From assembly GCA_030847615.1 (NCBI GenBank), contig JAUMIR010000004.1, forward strand, positions 227,582,501-227,646,500: a stretch of 64,000 nucleotides of DNA, in the 5' to 3' direction. The stretch comes from Gambelia wislizenii (taxonomy: Eukaryota > Chordata > Lepidosauria > Squamata > Crotaphytidae). A model generated the notes under the pieces. It worked only from the letters and a program-made list of their open reading frames with translations, was not told the origin of the DNA and did no database searches. Below, in pieces: positions 34,116 through 46,192 of this stretch. The position numbers and the translations under genes are program-made. Within the stretch, counting starts at the first letter, position 1. The number at the start of each line of letters is the position of its first letter.

Positions 34116-34685
34116 AGTGTGTGAGGCGCCCAAGACTCTGTGTGTGTGTATGTGTGTGTGTGTGCCCTTCACCCCAACGTCCCTCTCCTGCCCTGCCCGC
34201 CTGCATTCACACCAGCAGACTTGGGTCAGGCTGCCAGTTTTTATTACTGCACCAGGAGCTCCTCATGACAGCCAGGGGGTGAAGGTGGTGGGGTGAGGAG
34301 AGAAACAGCGCTGCCTGGAGAGACTCTTTGGATAACAACAACAACAACAACCTGCTGAAGTAGCATCTTTTTCTCTCTTGCTGTCTCTTCCCCAACCCCA
34401 TAACGAAGGGTCAAAGCTGAGGGATGTGGGGAGAAGTTGAACAAGAGGGCAGCACTACAGCCCCCCCTGGAAGTGAAGCAGGATGGAAATTTGGGGGGGG
34501 GGGGTTAGGAATTTTTTATTGGCATAAGACCATTCTACAGAAAAATACACCCGACCACAAAAGGCTGTAACAATAACGCAAAAATACTAATACAAAAATA
34601 AAACTATCTATCCTAGGGAGATGGGGTGGGGAGGATTAAGAAGCTGTTCTTGGGAGACTGATGTGGGGATGCTCTTTGTCTAGGA

Positions 34686-34867
34686 CAAAGATTCTTGAAC
34701 TGGGGGTCACGGCCCCATAACTGAATGTGGGGGTCCTGAAAAATTTGCCAACAGTAAATTTGATTTGTATATTTTATATACCTCTATATCCCTGGGTCAG
34801 GTAAAAAAAGAATATTTCCCCAGGTGAAAAGGGGTTATGTGTAAGAAAATAAGTTTAAGAAGCCCTG
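34686..34867. mobile_element. Small hAT MITE
   Basis: Ends CAAAGATTCTTGAACTGGGG / AAGTTTAAGAAGCCCTG are inverted. A perfect 8-bp duplication GTCTAGGA flanks it (34678-34685, 34868-34875). The inner GGGGGTCACGGCCCC block is typical of Charlie-like hATs. Confidence 0.9.
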
Positions 34868-35792
34868 GTCTAGGAGGCTTGGGGTGGGTGATCCGAATGA
34901 ATGGGAAGTTTACAGTTCAGCACATCAAGTTGGGGCAGCCCACTTCCCATGGAGTTCAATGGCAAAGCTCCCATTCCATGTAATAAGGATGGGTCTTGTG
35001 CCATGAATCTGCTTTCCTAAAATGTGTTGATAACAAGAGGTTGGATCCAGACTTGTTTAGAATATATTGGCTGAAATATATGGGACTTTTGTTTGTTATT
35101 TGTACTGTTGTATTTGATTTCAGTGGGTCTGCTCAAAGTGCCACTGAGTTTAGATCCAAACTGCCATATGGCAGGTTGTTGTTTTTTCCCCAGATTTGTG
35201 AGAAGCAATGGATCAAAAGGATGGGAGTGTAGAGTCTGTGTATTTTTATGACTTTGCCTTTCAGAAGTGTGGAAATTATCTATCTTCAGTCATCCCTTTT
35301 CAGCACTGAACTGCTTGCTTGATGACGATGACTTTCTTCCAAAAGGCTAACAGGTCATTTTACTGTCCTGGCAGTGACTGTAATGCTACACTTATTAGAA
35401 AGTAATACTTATGGGTTTGTTCCACCACCACCCCATCTGCAATTGACAGGGGTTGCTTTTCTAGTTTCTTGAGTAGATGGGGTAAATATATTAGTTTGTC
35501 TCTTTAAAACTCAATGTCAGAAAAGTTGGTACAGTATTACTGTAATGGAAGACCAACCCATTGACCCCAACACCCCTTTTAACTTTCTTCCACATCTGGT
35601 TTACCTTTGGACTTTATGCCAACTACTGTGTATTGTGGTTGGAAATAAATTACATAGTCAAAAATGAACAGAAAGAGATGCTTTAAAAAGGATGAAACAT
35701 GTTCTTTATTACCCTGATTAGTGTTTGGGATTAAATATACACTTAAATTCATTTGGAAATTTTCTTTGAAAAACTAGGTTGTCTTTTAATTT

Positions 35793-36010
35793 GTGTGCGT
35801 GTGTCTTCAAGTCACCTGTCAACTTATGGCAACCCCATCAGTTTCATAGGCAAGGAATACTCAGAGGTGGTTTTGTCAGTTCCTTCCTCTGAAATATAGC
35901 CTACAGCGCCTGGTATTTGTTGGTGGTCTCCCATCCAAGTACTAACCAGGACTGACCCTGCTTAGCTTCCAAGATTGGATGAGATCTGCTGCCTTTAGGG
36001 TACTTAGGCA
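35793..36010 (-). mobile_element. 5S-rRNA-derived SINE
   Basis: Reverse copy. The 5S block (antisense of GATCTTGGAAGCTAAGC) lies near 35960 and the BovB-like tail near 35800. A perfect 12-bp duplication GTCTTTTAATTT is at 35781-35792 and 36011-36022. Confidence 0.9.
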
Positions 36011-36629
36011 GTCTTTTAATTTTACTTCTTATTTTAAAAGGCATGAATTCATCTTAAACATCTTGTTAATTTATGACATACTAGAAGCCTTTCTAGTTCT
36101 AGAATAGATAGTTGAGTTACGTGTTCAATGACAAAAGAGAAGGCACTTACAAGCTAGTTCAAGCTGGTAGTTAAACAAACATTTAATTAACATTTCATCT
36201 GATAGTACACTTAACATGAACATTTCACATTGCTACTGCTTACTCCTTTGAAAATCCCAGAGTACTTTCACCTTTTGAGTTTATTTGTCATGTAGCTGAT
36301 AAGCCCCCACCATGTTCCTAAAAAGTAAGCAATCCAATGTACTCTTGCAATTAGGAGGCATAAGATAAACTGTCCAATTATAGACATGTCAACTCAGAGT
36401 AAAGCTCCATTGTATTGAGTGGGTAAATGTGTATAGCAGGGGCAGAAATTTTATGGCCCTACATATGGTATTAAACTGAAACTTCCAGCATACCTCACCC
36501 TTGACTATGCTGCCTAGGGATGTTGGGTGATACAGTTCAACAACACCTGGAAGACTGCACACTTCTCACCCCTTATGCATAGAATCATGGCCCAGCATGC
36601 ACTGTTTCAGTGACACTTCAATCTATAAC

Positions 36630-37007
36630 CTGTGGTCCGCGGATCTCCAGAGGGCCGCAGTGTCCTCACAGGAGGGGCCATGAAGGCTGCTCAGCCCACC
36701 TCCTGCCTGCAGTGGAGTGGCCACCTGATAGGAGGCAAGGGAAAGACTGGCTGGCTGGCTTGGCCTGTGCATTGCCATTCAATCCTCTCCAGACACAAAC
36801 TTGCAGGAAGAAGCAGGAGAAAAGTCTCCTCCCCCCCCCCCGCGCACCTGAGGGAAGGTTTATGGGATGGTGTAACTGTATTATTATTATTATTATTATT
36901 ATTAGGTATTACTATTTGGGTTTTAAATCTTGAGTTAAGTCTTGGAGGTCCACAGCAACAAAAGATATTTAAAGGGGGTCCCTGGTAATAAAAAGGTTAA
37001 GAGCCAC
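36630..37007. mobile_element. hAT/Charlie-like element
   Basis: The right end GGTTAAGAGCCACTG, with GGGGGTCCCTGG inside it, is a Charlie-type terminus. The left end CCTGTGGTCCGCGGATCTCC is a diverged partner. A (TTA)n run lies at 36879-36904. Target duplication not assigned. Confidence 0.5.
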
Positions 37008-37992
37008 TGATCTAAAGTAAGTGTGCATGGGGTTGCAGCCTTTTGAATGAATCATTATTAGAGTTGCTACATGAGTACATCCTACTCTACAATCATTAAT
37101 GTCCTTTCCTTAAATGTATAGGAAATGAATGCTGAAATACTGAGATATAAGAAAATAAAACACACATGGCAGACTGGCTTTATGCTGTGCCATACCTGAT
37201 GTCTTCCATTGTCCATCAGGGCTTCATAGAGCACTTGGCTTGTTGAAAAAGCTATTTTCTCCTCAGTACCCTCTGTTCTTAAGTAACACTCTGACACCTA
37301 TTGTATATGTGAAATTCATTGTAACGATGAACTGTGTTGGTTGCTTAGCACAGAAGGTCATGATGCTCCTAGACCTATTTCTAAAACTGTGTTAAATAAA
37401 ATGTGTACATCTGACAGTGAAAAGTTCAATGTATGTTTCCCTCCCACAAACCCATAGTTCTCACCTCATGCATGATACAAATGAGAAAAGCATGTGAGAC
37501 TAATAGAAACTCAGCATTTAAAATCACAGAATGTATATTTAAAGACACAAAAGAGATCTCTCATTTTTTCCCCTAACACATTAATGGTTCCATTCCTTGC
37601 TTACTTACCTAAATCCCACTGAATTTAATGGGACTTATTCTCAAGTGAATGTTTAAAGGGCTGCATCCCAGTATACTGAAACAACACTGTAGGGTAACAC
37701 CTGTGAAAGCTCTTTTGGTCTCAAAAGTAAAGCTATATCAGGTATGATAAAGAAAGAAGCAGAAGTTAATACCTTTTGTCATCATCATGTGCTTTTATGT
37801 GATTGCTTACCTATGTTTGTACCCAGAAAAAATTTGCAAGCATGCAAAGTATAGATAAGTTACATACACATAACCATGATTTTATATTATGTGTAATAAA
37901 AAATATCCATAGACTTGGTGAAGTACATAATTCCTAGCTAGTGTCCAGAAGCATGTCCATTATGTAAAATCATTCTCTGTGTGTGTGTGTGG

Positions 37993-38463
37993 TCTCCTCT
38001 CCATTGATGCCCCCTTGTCGTGGGAGAGAGGCTTGCGTACCCTAATGATGTTTTGAGCTATGCTGGCGGTGGCATAATAGCCACCGGTAGGGTCTCCCAT
38101 GCCAGATAGGTCAAAACTGAAGGGTCTAACAAAGAGCGTCAAAGGGCAGGATGGGCTCTCTAGCCTTGTGGCAACCGTCCTAGGAGAAGGAAAACTCCAA
38201 TCCCAAACCCGGGCAGATGGTGCTCGTCCAACCCTGTAAGGTCAGCCATCTAAGAGAAAGAAACTGTAATCAAACCTATGACCCGAGGACCTCGCCGCTA
38301 CCGTCCATGCTTGCAAAGCCACAGCAGATGAACCTTTGGTTTAAAGGGTGAGGCCAGTTCTGTGCACACTGCGCTCCACCAGAAAAATTCATTCCACAGG
38401 CTCGAAGGACAAATCCAATTCCGAAAAAGCCCTGTAGCGAGGGACGAAATGGCAGGTGTAAAG
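37993..38463 (+). other. LINE-A 5' UTR, first part
   Basis: CpG-bearing, non-coding sequence (TTGTCGTGGGAGAGAGGCTT, AGGGACGAAATGGCAGGTG) preceding the L2 insert. It likely carries the internal promoter of the element. Confidence 0.6.
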
Positions 38464-38723
38464 ATAATAATAATAATAATAATAATAAAATTTATTTATA
38501 CCCCGCCCCTCTGTTAAAACAATCGGGGCGGCTTACAAAATTTAAAATACAATACAAATAAAATCCCTAAACACCCCCACTCCCACCCTCCCCCATAAAA
38601 AAACATTAAACAAATATAAATTAAAAACAACTAATCTAAAATCACATTTAAAACTATAAATACAATAAAATATAATAAATGGCCAGCAGCCTAGAAGAGG
38701 CCAGGATCCCCTGAAGCCGGGAT

Positions 38724-39617
38724 CTAATTAGGAAAGGCCTGCCGAAAGAGATCCGTCTTTAGTGCTTTTTTAAAGCCACTCAGGCTTGTTATCTGACGGA
38801 TCTCATTCGGCAGGTCATTCCACAATTTGGGGGCGATTACCGAAAAGGCCCTCTGGGAGGTTGCAGACAGCCTAGATTTTTGTGGCTGAAGCAAATTCCT
38901 CCCAGAGGACCGGAGTGCGCGGGGAGGATTGTATGGGAGGAGGCGGTTCCGGAGATAAGTTGGACCCAAGCCATTTAGGGCTTTAAAGGTAATAACCAAC
39001 ACCTTATACTGGGCCCGGAAACTGATTGGCAGCCAGTGGAGAGATTTTAGTACTGGAGTTATATGGTCTCTCCGAGATGTTCCTGAGACCACTCTGGCTG
39101 CCATATTTTGTACCAACTGAAGTTTCCGGACCAAGCATGAGGGCAGCCCCATGTAGAGCGCATTGCAGAAATCTAGACGAGAGGTTACCAGCGCGTGCAC
39201 CACAGTCTCGAGGTCCCTTACTTCCAGGAAATGGCGCAGCTGGCGTATCAGCCGAAGCTGATAACAGGCGCTCCTGACTGTCGCATTCACTTGACTCGTC
39301 ATCTGAAGCGATGAATCAAGGAGCACCCCCAGACTGCGAACACAGTCCTTAACGGAGAGCGTGACCCCGTCCAGGACTGGAGGTTGCAACCCAACTCCTG
39401 GTTTGGGGGCCGCTACCGTGAGCACCTCCGTTTTATCTGGATTTAATCTCAATCTGTTTTTCCTCATCCAGCCCATTACTGCTTTAAGACAATCATTAAG
39501 AGGAGAGACGCCATCGGAATTCGAGGCCGATGATCGGGGCAAGGAGAAATAGATCTGGGTGTCATCAGCGTACTGATAACATCCTCTTGGATCGCTTGAG
39601 GAGGTCCAGGGGGTCAA
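38724..39617 (-). pseudogene. L2 reverse transcriptase, C-terminal half
   Basis: 297 open codons. YADD (RT motif C) lies near residue 17, followed by the thumb and the conserved LDFCNALY...LQLVQNMAARV and LHWLPI segments, ending FKKALKTDLFRQAF as in L2-clade proteins. The first residues come from the deletion junction. No stop for nearly 300 codons means the copy is young. Confidence 0.85.
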
Positions 39618-39903
39618 GGGAAGGTTTTTTCAGGAGCGGCCTAATGGCTGCTTCCTTTAAACAAGATGGAACACATCCTTCTCTGAGGGATGCATTGATG
39701 ATGTCCTTAAGGAACATCATCAAGGCAGTCCCCCCCTGGATGGCCAGCCATGAAGGGCAAGGATCGAGAGGGCAGGTCGTCTTCCTAACCCTACCAAGTA
39801 GCTTGTCCACGTCCTTAGTACTCACAGATTGAAATTGATCCAGTAAACTGACATCAACGGAGTTGCTGGATGCACTGGAAGATGCACTGGAAGCCGCAGA
39901 CAC
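39565..39903 (-). pseudogene. L2 pol fragment upstream of the deletion
   Basis: Contains WLAIQGGTALMMFLKDIINA and LREGCVPSCLKEAAIRPLLK followed by KPSLDPLDLL, the region just before RT motif 1 in L2. It ends in out-of-frame residues after the junction near 39590. Confidence 0.8.
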
Positions 39904-40181
39904 AATTCTGCATGCAGGCAGTTCAGGACTTTGGTCGCTTGAGGCTGACCTGGGAGATGACAGTCTTGTTCGGCAGCATCCTGAATGACCAAGCAGCCTT
40001 TTTAAAGAAGAGCACTGCTTGCTCCATATGGAGAGGGGCCTAGAAAAGGTGGCCTAATGAAAGCTCTTCCCCATCTACCTGGTTGGCTAGCTGCAGCCAA
40101 CGGGTATCTTCTGATGCGGTCAAACCAAGGCAAAGAAACAAAGGCACACACTGGCCTCCAAAGGTGTAAATAAACTGACGC

Positions 40182-41310
40182 TTCCATGCTGGAACATCAG
40201 AACCATGTGAGACTCTGCAGATAGTGGACGGCCTGAGCATCGTTCTGCTCTAATAGCCCATGAACTATCACAACTTAATATTGACATCGCTGCTCTTAGT
40301 GAAGTTCGCCTCCATGAGGAAGGCAGCCTTAAAGAACATGGTGCCGGCTACACACTTTACTGGTCTGGCAAACCCAAAACCGAAAAACATCTTTCAGGAG
40401 TAGGCTTTATGATTGAAAACTCCATTGCCTCCAAACTCAAAACCTTGCCAACAGGACACTCTGATCGCATTATTTCCTTACGCCTCCCACATGTTGTACT
40501 CTTTAGTATATATGCCCCAACTATGCAAGCCAACCCTGTAGAGAAAGACAAATTCTACACAGACCTATGCCACCTCATACAAAAAGTCCCTGTAGAAGAT
40601 AAAATTATTATCCTTGGTGACTTCAATGCCAGAGTAGGAAAGAACTCCGAAGCCTGGAAAGGTGTCTTAGGCAAGCATGGTGTTGGAAATTGCAATGATA
40701 ACGGACGCCTCCTGCTAGAGTTCTGTGCAGAACAACTGCTGACTATTACAAACACAATCTTTCAGCAGAAAGATAGCTTGAAGACAACCTGGATGCATCC
40801 CCGATCCAAACATTGGCACTTCATTGACTATGTTCTAGTCCGCCAGAGAAACATTTGCGATGTCCATCATACTCGAATGATGCCCAGTGCAGAATGCCAA
40901 GCAGATCATCGCCTCGTCAGATGTAAACTACATCTTCATCTTAAGTTCAAACCTAAGAGGGGTGGCATCTTAAAGAGGAGACTCCAAGTCAACAATCTTC
41001 AACAAGCTACCATGAGAGACAACTTCCAGGCAAATCTGCAAACAAAACTTGAAGACCATCCTACAGCTCCTTCTCCTACAGTGCTTTGGCAACATATCAA
41101 AAACAGTATCCTCCAGTCTGTGGAAGAATCCCTCAGGTTCTCCCACAGGAAAAATCAAGACTGGTTTGATGAAAACAACCAAGAGATCCAGGAGCTGTTG
41201 GCAAAGAAGAGAACTGCTCACCAGGCATACCTCGCCCAGCCAAGTTGCCATGTAAGAAAAGTCGCTTTCTGTCTCACATGTAGTAAACTTCAACAAAAAC
41301 TCACAATAAG
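40182..41310 (+). pseudogene. LINE-A apurinic-type endonuclease domain
   Basis: The APE fold starts with LPCWNIRTM and DIAALSEVRLHEEG (before the ATG at 40409). It then gives SIYAPT, LGDFNARVG, KTTWMHPRSKHWHFIDYVLV and QADHRLVRCKL. These are the metal- and DNA-binding motifs (E, D, N, DH) of APE-type LINE endonucleases, which nick target DNA for target-primed reverse transcription. At least one upstream stop or frameshift (CAGAACCATGTGAG near 40200) breaks the N-terminus. The frame passes into L1 sequence after about residue 290 of the 312-codon frame. Confidence 0.85.
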
Positions 41311-41314
41311 GCAT

Positions 41315-42480
41315 CTGTCCATAAGGAATTTAAACATCACTTTCTAAGAAGGGCCCTATTAAGAGTGTGGTTAACATATAAAAAGAAAATATATCTTAAG
41401 ATACCATTGTGGTTATCTAACCATGAGGCTTACTTTAAGAAAGAAGATATACATAAAGGAAGATGGTTGACATACAAAGATTTACTTAAGAAAGAATGGG
41501 ATAAACATAGAATGAAAACACAGGAAGAACTAAGACTGGAAAACAGGAATTGTCATTGGCTTCTATATAGACAATTAACGGAAAAATATAAGATTGACCA
41601 AAAACTGGAAGAAATAGAAATGGACGATACGGATTTAGACAAAGTGATCCAAGGGAAAAAAGAAAGGAGAATAGCAAAAATATATAAAATATTATTAAAG
41701 ATAAAATTAGAAGTTATCAAACCTTATATGATTTCATGGGCTCAGAATTTCGGCTATGAAATATATCTAGAACAATCGGAAAAACTATGGGGGAAAGGAA
41801 TATCATTTACCAGAAACTATACAGTTAGAGAAAATATATATAAAATGATAACAAGGTGGCACTTAACACCAGAGAGATTGTCAAAAATTTATAAAAAAAC
41901 ATCCGATCAGTGTTGGAAATGCCAGAAAGCATCAGGCACTTACTACCATATATGGTGGAAGTGTGAAAAAGCAGAAAGATACTGGGGGAAGATCTATAGA
42001 ACAATCTTGAAACTATTTAATGTAAATTTCCCCTGTGCCCCTGAAGTTTACCTTCTAAATATATTTGATAAGATAGACAGCCAAACTCTGAAAAAATATT
42101 GGAAGGTGTTATCATATATGGTGACAATAGCTAGAATTAAATATGCTAAATATTGGAAGAGTCAAGAGCTACCATCACTAGAAGAGTGGACATTAAAGCT
42201 TCTGGAAATGTATGAAATGGAAAAACTTACGGTTATAATGAATGAAAACAAAACATTAAAAGACTTGGAGATATGGGAGATATTAAACCCATTATAGGAG
42301 GATAAATGGGGAAAAGAAGCTAAAATAAAAAAAGATTAAATAACAACACTTCTTACTATGAATAAAGATATAAGTTGGAATATGAGCAAAGTATTTAAAT
42401 AAAATATTAAATAAGAAGAAAGTAGAGATAAGGAATAGAATTTCAGGAGGGAGAAGGGGGAAAATAAGCATTAAAAAATG
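41315..42480 (+). mobile_element. L1 LINE 3' fragment nested in LINE-A
   Basis: The L1 ORF2 C-terminus begins with a KEFKHHFLRRALLRVWLTYK-like stretch at about 41319, stops at 42295 and is followed by an A-rich 3' UTR to about 42480. The same strand as LINE-A. Compared with relatives of LINE-A, the stretch joining endonuclease and RT appears to be missing at this point, so the insertion may have come with a deletion. Boundaries are approximate. Confidence 0.8.
41365..42297 (+). pseudogene. L1 ORF2 C-terminal domain
   Basis: 310 open codons. It has the Cys/His motif CX2CX8HX4C (CWKCQKASGTYYHIWWKC) and RWHLTPERLSKIYK before it, which are L1 ORF2 C-terminal marks. No RT or endonuclease domain is present in this 5'-truncated copy. 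It is fully open to its natural stop, so it is recent. Confidence 0.85.
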
Positions 42481-42483
42481 AAA

Positions 42484-44346
42484 TGGATGGGCTGAACATT
42501 TTCAAAGTCTCTTCAGTGCCAACTGAGTAGTCTAAGGCTCAGCTATCCAACATATGATACAAAAACCAATGAAAAATGAATTGGACATAGCTCCCACTTT
42601 GGAAGAGACCCTTAAGGCCATACAGCAGTTGAAAAACGGCAAGGCAGCTGGGATTGATGCAATCCCACCTGAAGTTTGGAAACACGGAGGTCATGTACTC
42701 CACGAAAAATTCCACGAATTCCTTGTGAACTGCTGGGAAAAAGGGGAACTGCCATCAGACCTCCGAGATGCAGTCATCATCACCCTGTACAAGAAAAAAG
42801 GAGCATAACCCGACTGCTCAAACTATTGAGGCATAACACTGCTCTCTATTGCTGGAAAAATCCTTGCAAGGATACTCCTGAACAGATTAGTTCCTGCCAT
42901 TGCAGAAGAACTTCTTCCTGAAAGCCAATGTGGCTTCAGAGCCAATAGGACTACTACAGATATGGTATTTGCCCTTAGACAACTGCAAGAGAAACGTAGA
43001 GAGCAGAACAAGGGTCTCTATGTAACATTTGTCAACCTCACCAAAGCCTTCAACACTGTGAGTAGGAAAGGTCTGTGGCAGATCCTGGAAAGACTAGGAT
43101 GTCTCCCCAAATTCCTTAAAATTATTATCTTGCTACACGAGGGCCAGCACAGTCGAGTCAGATATGGCAATGCTCTTCTAGAGCCCTTTCTAATAACTAA
43201 TGGAGTGAAGCAAGGTTGTGTTCTTGCTCCAGCTTTATTTACAGTCTTCTTCAGCGTGATGCTCCAAAAGGCTACGGCAGAGCTTAAAGAAGAAGATGGC
43301 ATTTATATACGTTACCGTACTGATGGTAGCTTATTTAATTTAACTGTCTGAGGACTCAAACTAAGACTCTAAACTATCTAGTCCGTGAGCTGCTCTTCGC
43401 TGATGATGCTGCCCTTGTTGCCCACACAGAAGCAGCTTTGCAGCGCCTAACATCCTGCTTCGCAACAGCTGCAGAGCTGTTTGGGCTGGAAGTCAACCTG
43501 AAGAAAGTGGAAGTTCTTTACCAGCCTGCACCACAGGATGAACACCACCATCCCCACATTGCCGTTGGCAAATCTGTGCTTAAGTCCATTCAGCAGTTCA
43601 CCTACCTGGGAAGCATCATCTCCTCAGATGCCAAGATTGTCAAAGAGATCGATCACAGATTAGCAAAGGCATATAGCGCATTTGGAAGACTTTACAAAAG
43701 CGTCCGGAGTAATAAACACCTGAGGCGAAGCACAAAAATCAGTGTGTATAGAGCCTTTGTACTGTCTATTCTCCTTTATGGATCTGAAACATGGGTCACC
43801 TATCACCACCTCAAATGCTTTCATCAGCGCTGTCTACGCACAAACCTAAATATACACTGGACTGACTATGTGACGAATGTTGCTGTCCTTGAGCAAGCAG
43901 GGATCACCAGCATTGAGACCATGATATTGAGAACACAGCTGCGCTGGCAAGGGCATGTTTCTAGGATGGAGGACCATCGCCTCCCAAAAATAGTACTCTA
44001 TGGTGAACTCGCTATGGGTCAGCGTAAGAGGGGCACTGCAAAAAAGCGATACAAGGACTCCCTGAAACAACATCTCAGGCTCGGCCAAATTGATCACCAA
44101 CAATGGTACGCCCTGGCCTCACATCGGGAGGCATGGAGAAGCACTATCCACAATGCTGCAGCCTTATTTGAGAACTCACGCCAAACAAGTCTTGAAGAGA
44201 AACGACAACGCAGAAAGAATCACAACCTGGAAACATCACCCAAGGAGACCTTCTGCTGTGCTTTCTGCTACCAGACTTGCTTATCTCAGATTGGTCTTTT
44301 TAGTCATCAGCGCGCTTGCAGAAAGCATGGGATGAGTCCTTCCTGA
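42484..44346 (+). pseudogene. LINE-A reverse transcriptase and C-terminal domain, broken
   Basis: Frames: 42554-42808 (KNGKAAGIDAIPPEVWKHGG), stops at about 42806 and 42828, then 42962-43351 (motif A region, NGVKQGCVLAP), a frameshift near 43345, and 43438-44346, with FADD motif C just before it at about 43398. Later segments are FTYLGSIISSDAKI, YGSETWVTY, and a C-terminal CX2C...H-type finger (FCCAFCYQTC...HQRAC). In motif A the usual Asp residues read Asn (TFVNLTKAFNTV), so the enzyme would be inactive even if joined. Confidence 0.85.
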
Positions 44347-44394
44347 ATCTTCGTTTGTGAAGAAAAGCCAGAGAGAGACTGTGTGTGTGTGTGT

Positions 44395-45977
44395 TTTAAG
44401 TTCAAAAATCACATTGTGCTCAAAATGCTCATGATTTCTGTACTGTGCACTGTGATGTACACTGTACAATCCATTGGTATGATAAATTTGGATATAATTT
44501 ATCTCTTTGAAAAGCCTGTTCTAAACCCTCTTGACCCCATCAACTTGATGAGCCACTGGGGTGAAGGAAGGAGGCATGGCTTTCAAGATTTAGTAAGGAA
44601 GAGGTGAGACAGCTGGTTGAAATATAGTCATCCTCCTGAAGATTTGAGTCCCTGCCAGTGGTGACTTCAGACACAGACAGCCACTTACCAATGACCCCCT
44701 AGAGATTGTGAATTCATAGTTGCTATGATACACTGATGGGACCTGGCAGTCAGTTTCTGTCTCAGGAAAACCTCCTGTGGCCATTAAAGACATTCTAAAC
44801 AGTATCTACTTCTCCCTATTTATTAAGTTAATGATGTAGCAGTAACAAGGTACTGATATACACCTGAACCATAAGGTACTTCTTAAATATCACAGAATAA
44901 TCAGCCCAAATATCTCTGTCCTAAAAGACTCCTGTTTTGCTTTCATGTCAAAAATTATTTGTTCCTTGCTGAACACCAAATATGCCTTAAATTCAGTGGC
45001 ATTTCTGATTGTAAGGAACTGGTCTTTAATGGGGTGTGTGTGTGTGGAATCTCTGTTCCCACATTTCCCAAAATTACATCACAGTAGTACATCAAGTCCA
45101 TACAGTATCTTGTATGTTTGACAATTTGGTCTGATAAGCTTAATTTTAAAAAACAACAGAGTTCAGGATATTTACTCTTGTTGTTCTCTGGAGCTATTGG
45201 CCAGAGGAATCTACTGAGCAGTTAGTGCATATTCAGAAAAAGCACTTTATCCAAGATTTTATGATATATAAAAATAGTCTTTGTGTGACATACCAGACCT
45301 TTTACACAATTTTCAAAGGGAGGAAAATAATTTACAGATGTTTTGGTCTATACAACTGGTAGGTCAAAGACCTCATTACTGGGTTGTCAAACTGACATAA
45401 GTTGTGCAGCAGCATCAACACATGGGTATCTAGGGGGAAAATAAGTATTGATCCCCCAAATTAAAAGATGCCCCTCTGTGGGTCCTTTAAGCTTGTTCAG
45501 CTTTAAGGAAAGTCAGAAGGCTGAGAAGGCTGAAGACTGCTCAGTGATGTAAACTACCTCTGAACTGCAAATAAGTGGGACATAAATATTTTAAATAAAA
45601 TGCTTTTTTCCAGGGCAGGACACGAGCGATGTGGTTTTAATAGACTACGCTGGCATGGGTTGTCCAATGCAGTAAATGTTCTGCACTTGTTCTTGCTGGT
45701 CTCTTGTCCACTAGGGATGAGATGGCTTAGAAGAGAGGGAATAGATCTTTTGTCTTCCTTTCCTGCTTGCTTTTGCTTCCTCTGTCAACCACCTATTCAA
45801 AAAGCATTATGAGCAGAACATTGTCTGGTTCAGACAGGATTAATTAAGTGACTGCCCTGTGTTGTAAAAGAAAAAGAATCAGCCAAGACCTAACCCCTCC
45901 ACTCTCTTCCTGTCTGTTTTTTGATGAGGGAGGACATGCTGCAACATGTCTCCCTCCCATCCTTTTCTCTTTTAGAT
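44395..45977. other. Intergenic, nothing recognised
   Basis: Unique-looking AT-rich DNA downstream of LINE-A. Confidence 0.5.
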
Positions 45978-45979
45978 TA

Positions 45980-46192
45980 CAGTTGGCCCTCCACATTCAC
46001 AGATTTAAATTTCATGGATTTAATTATTCACAGCTATTAGATTAAATAATTAAATAAATTGTGGATGGTTGTATCCATTAATTAAAATGGCACCATCACC
46101 ATTTTAGTCAATGAAGTCACCACATTCATGTATTTTTCCACATTCACACGAGTCCTGCGCCCCTAACCACCACGAATGTGGAGGGCCAACTG
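45980..46192. mobile_element. Tigger-like MITE, short copy
   Basis: CAGTTGGCCCTCCACATTCA / ATGTGGAGGGCCAACTG inverted ends, flanked by TA on both sides (45978-45979, 46193-46194). 213 bp, AT-rich core. Confidence 0.85.

Larger units (their letters stand above)
38464..39905 (-). mobile_element. L2-type LINE inserted in LINE-A 5' UTR
   Basis: Minus-strand, 5'-truncated L2. The 3' tail is at the low-coordinate end: an ATT repeat (38464-38489) then the GTAAGCCGCCCCGATTGTTT terminal block. The reverse transcriptase C-terminal half is open at 38724-39617 (YQYADDTQIYF, then LDFCNALYMGLP and LHWLPISFRAQYKV). Its upstream part is open at 39565-39903. The two frames meet at about 39590, where RT motifs between LDPLDL and YADD are missing, so this copy has an internal deletion as well. 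Confidence 0.85.
37993..44380 (+). mobile_element. LINE-A: near full-length APE-type non-LTR retrotransposon with two nested insertions
   Basis: Parts in order: 5' UTR (37993-38463), antisense L2 insert (38464-39905), rest of 5' UTR (39906-40180), endonuclease (40182-41310), L1 insert (about 41315-42480), reverse transcriptase and C-terminal domain (42484-44346) and a short 3' UTR ending AAAAGCCAGAGAGAG. It sits in a (TG)n tract seen on both sides (37979-37992, 44381-44394). The protein belongs to an APE-type clade common in vertebrates (Ingi/Vingi- or RTE-like); I cannot fix the clade by eye. Dead: stops, frameshifts and insertions. Confidence 0.8.
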
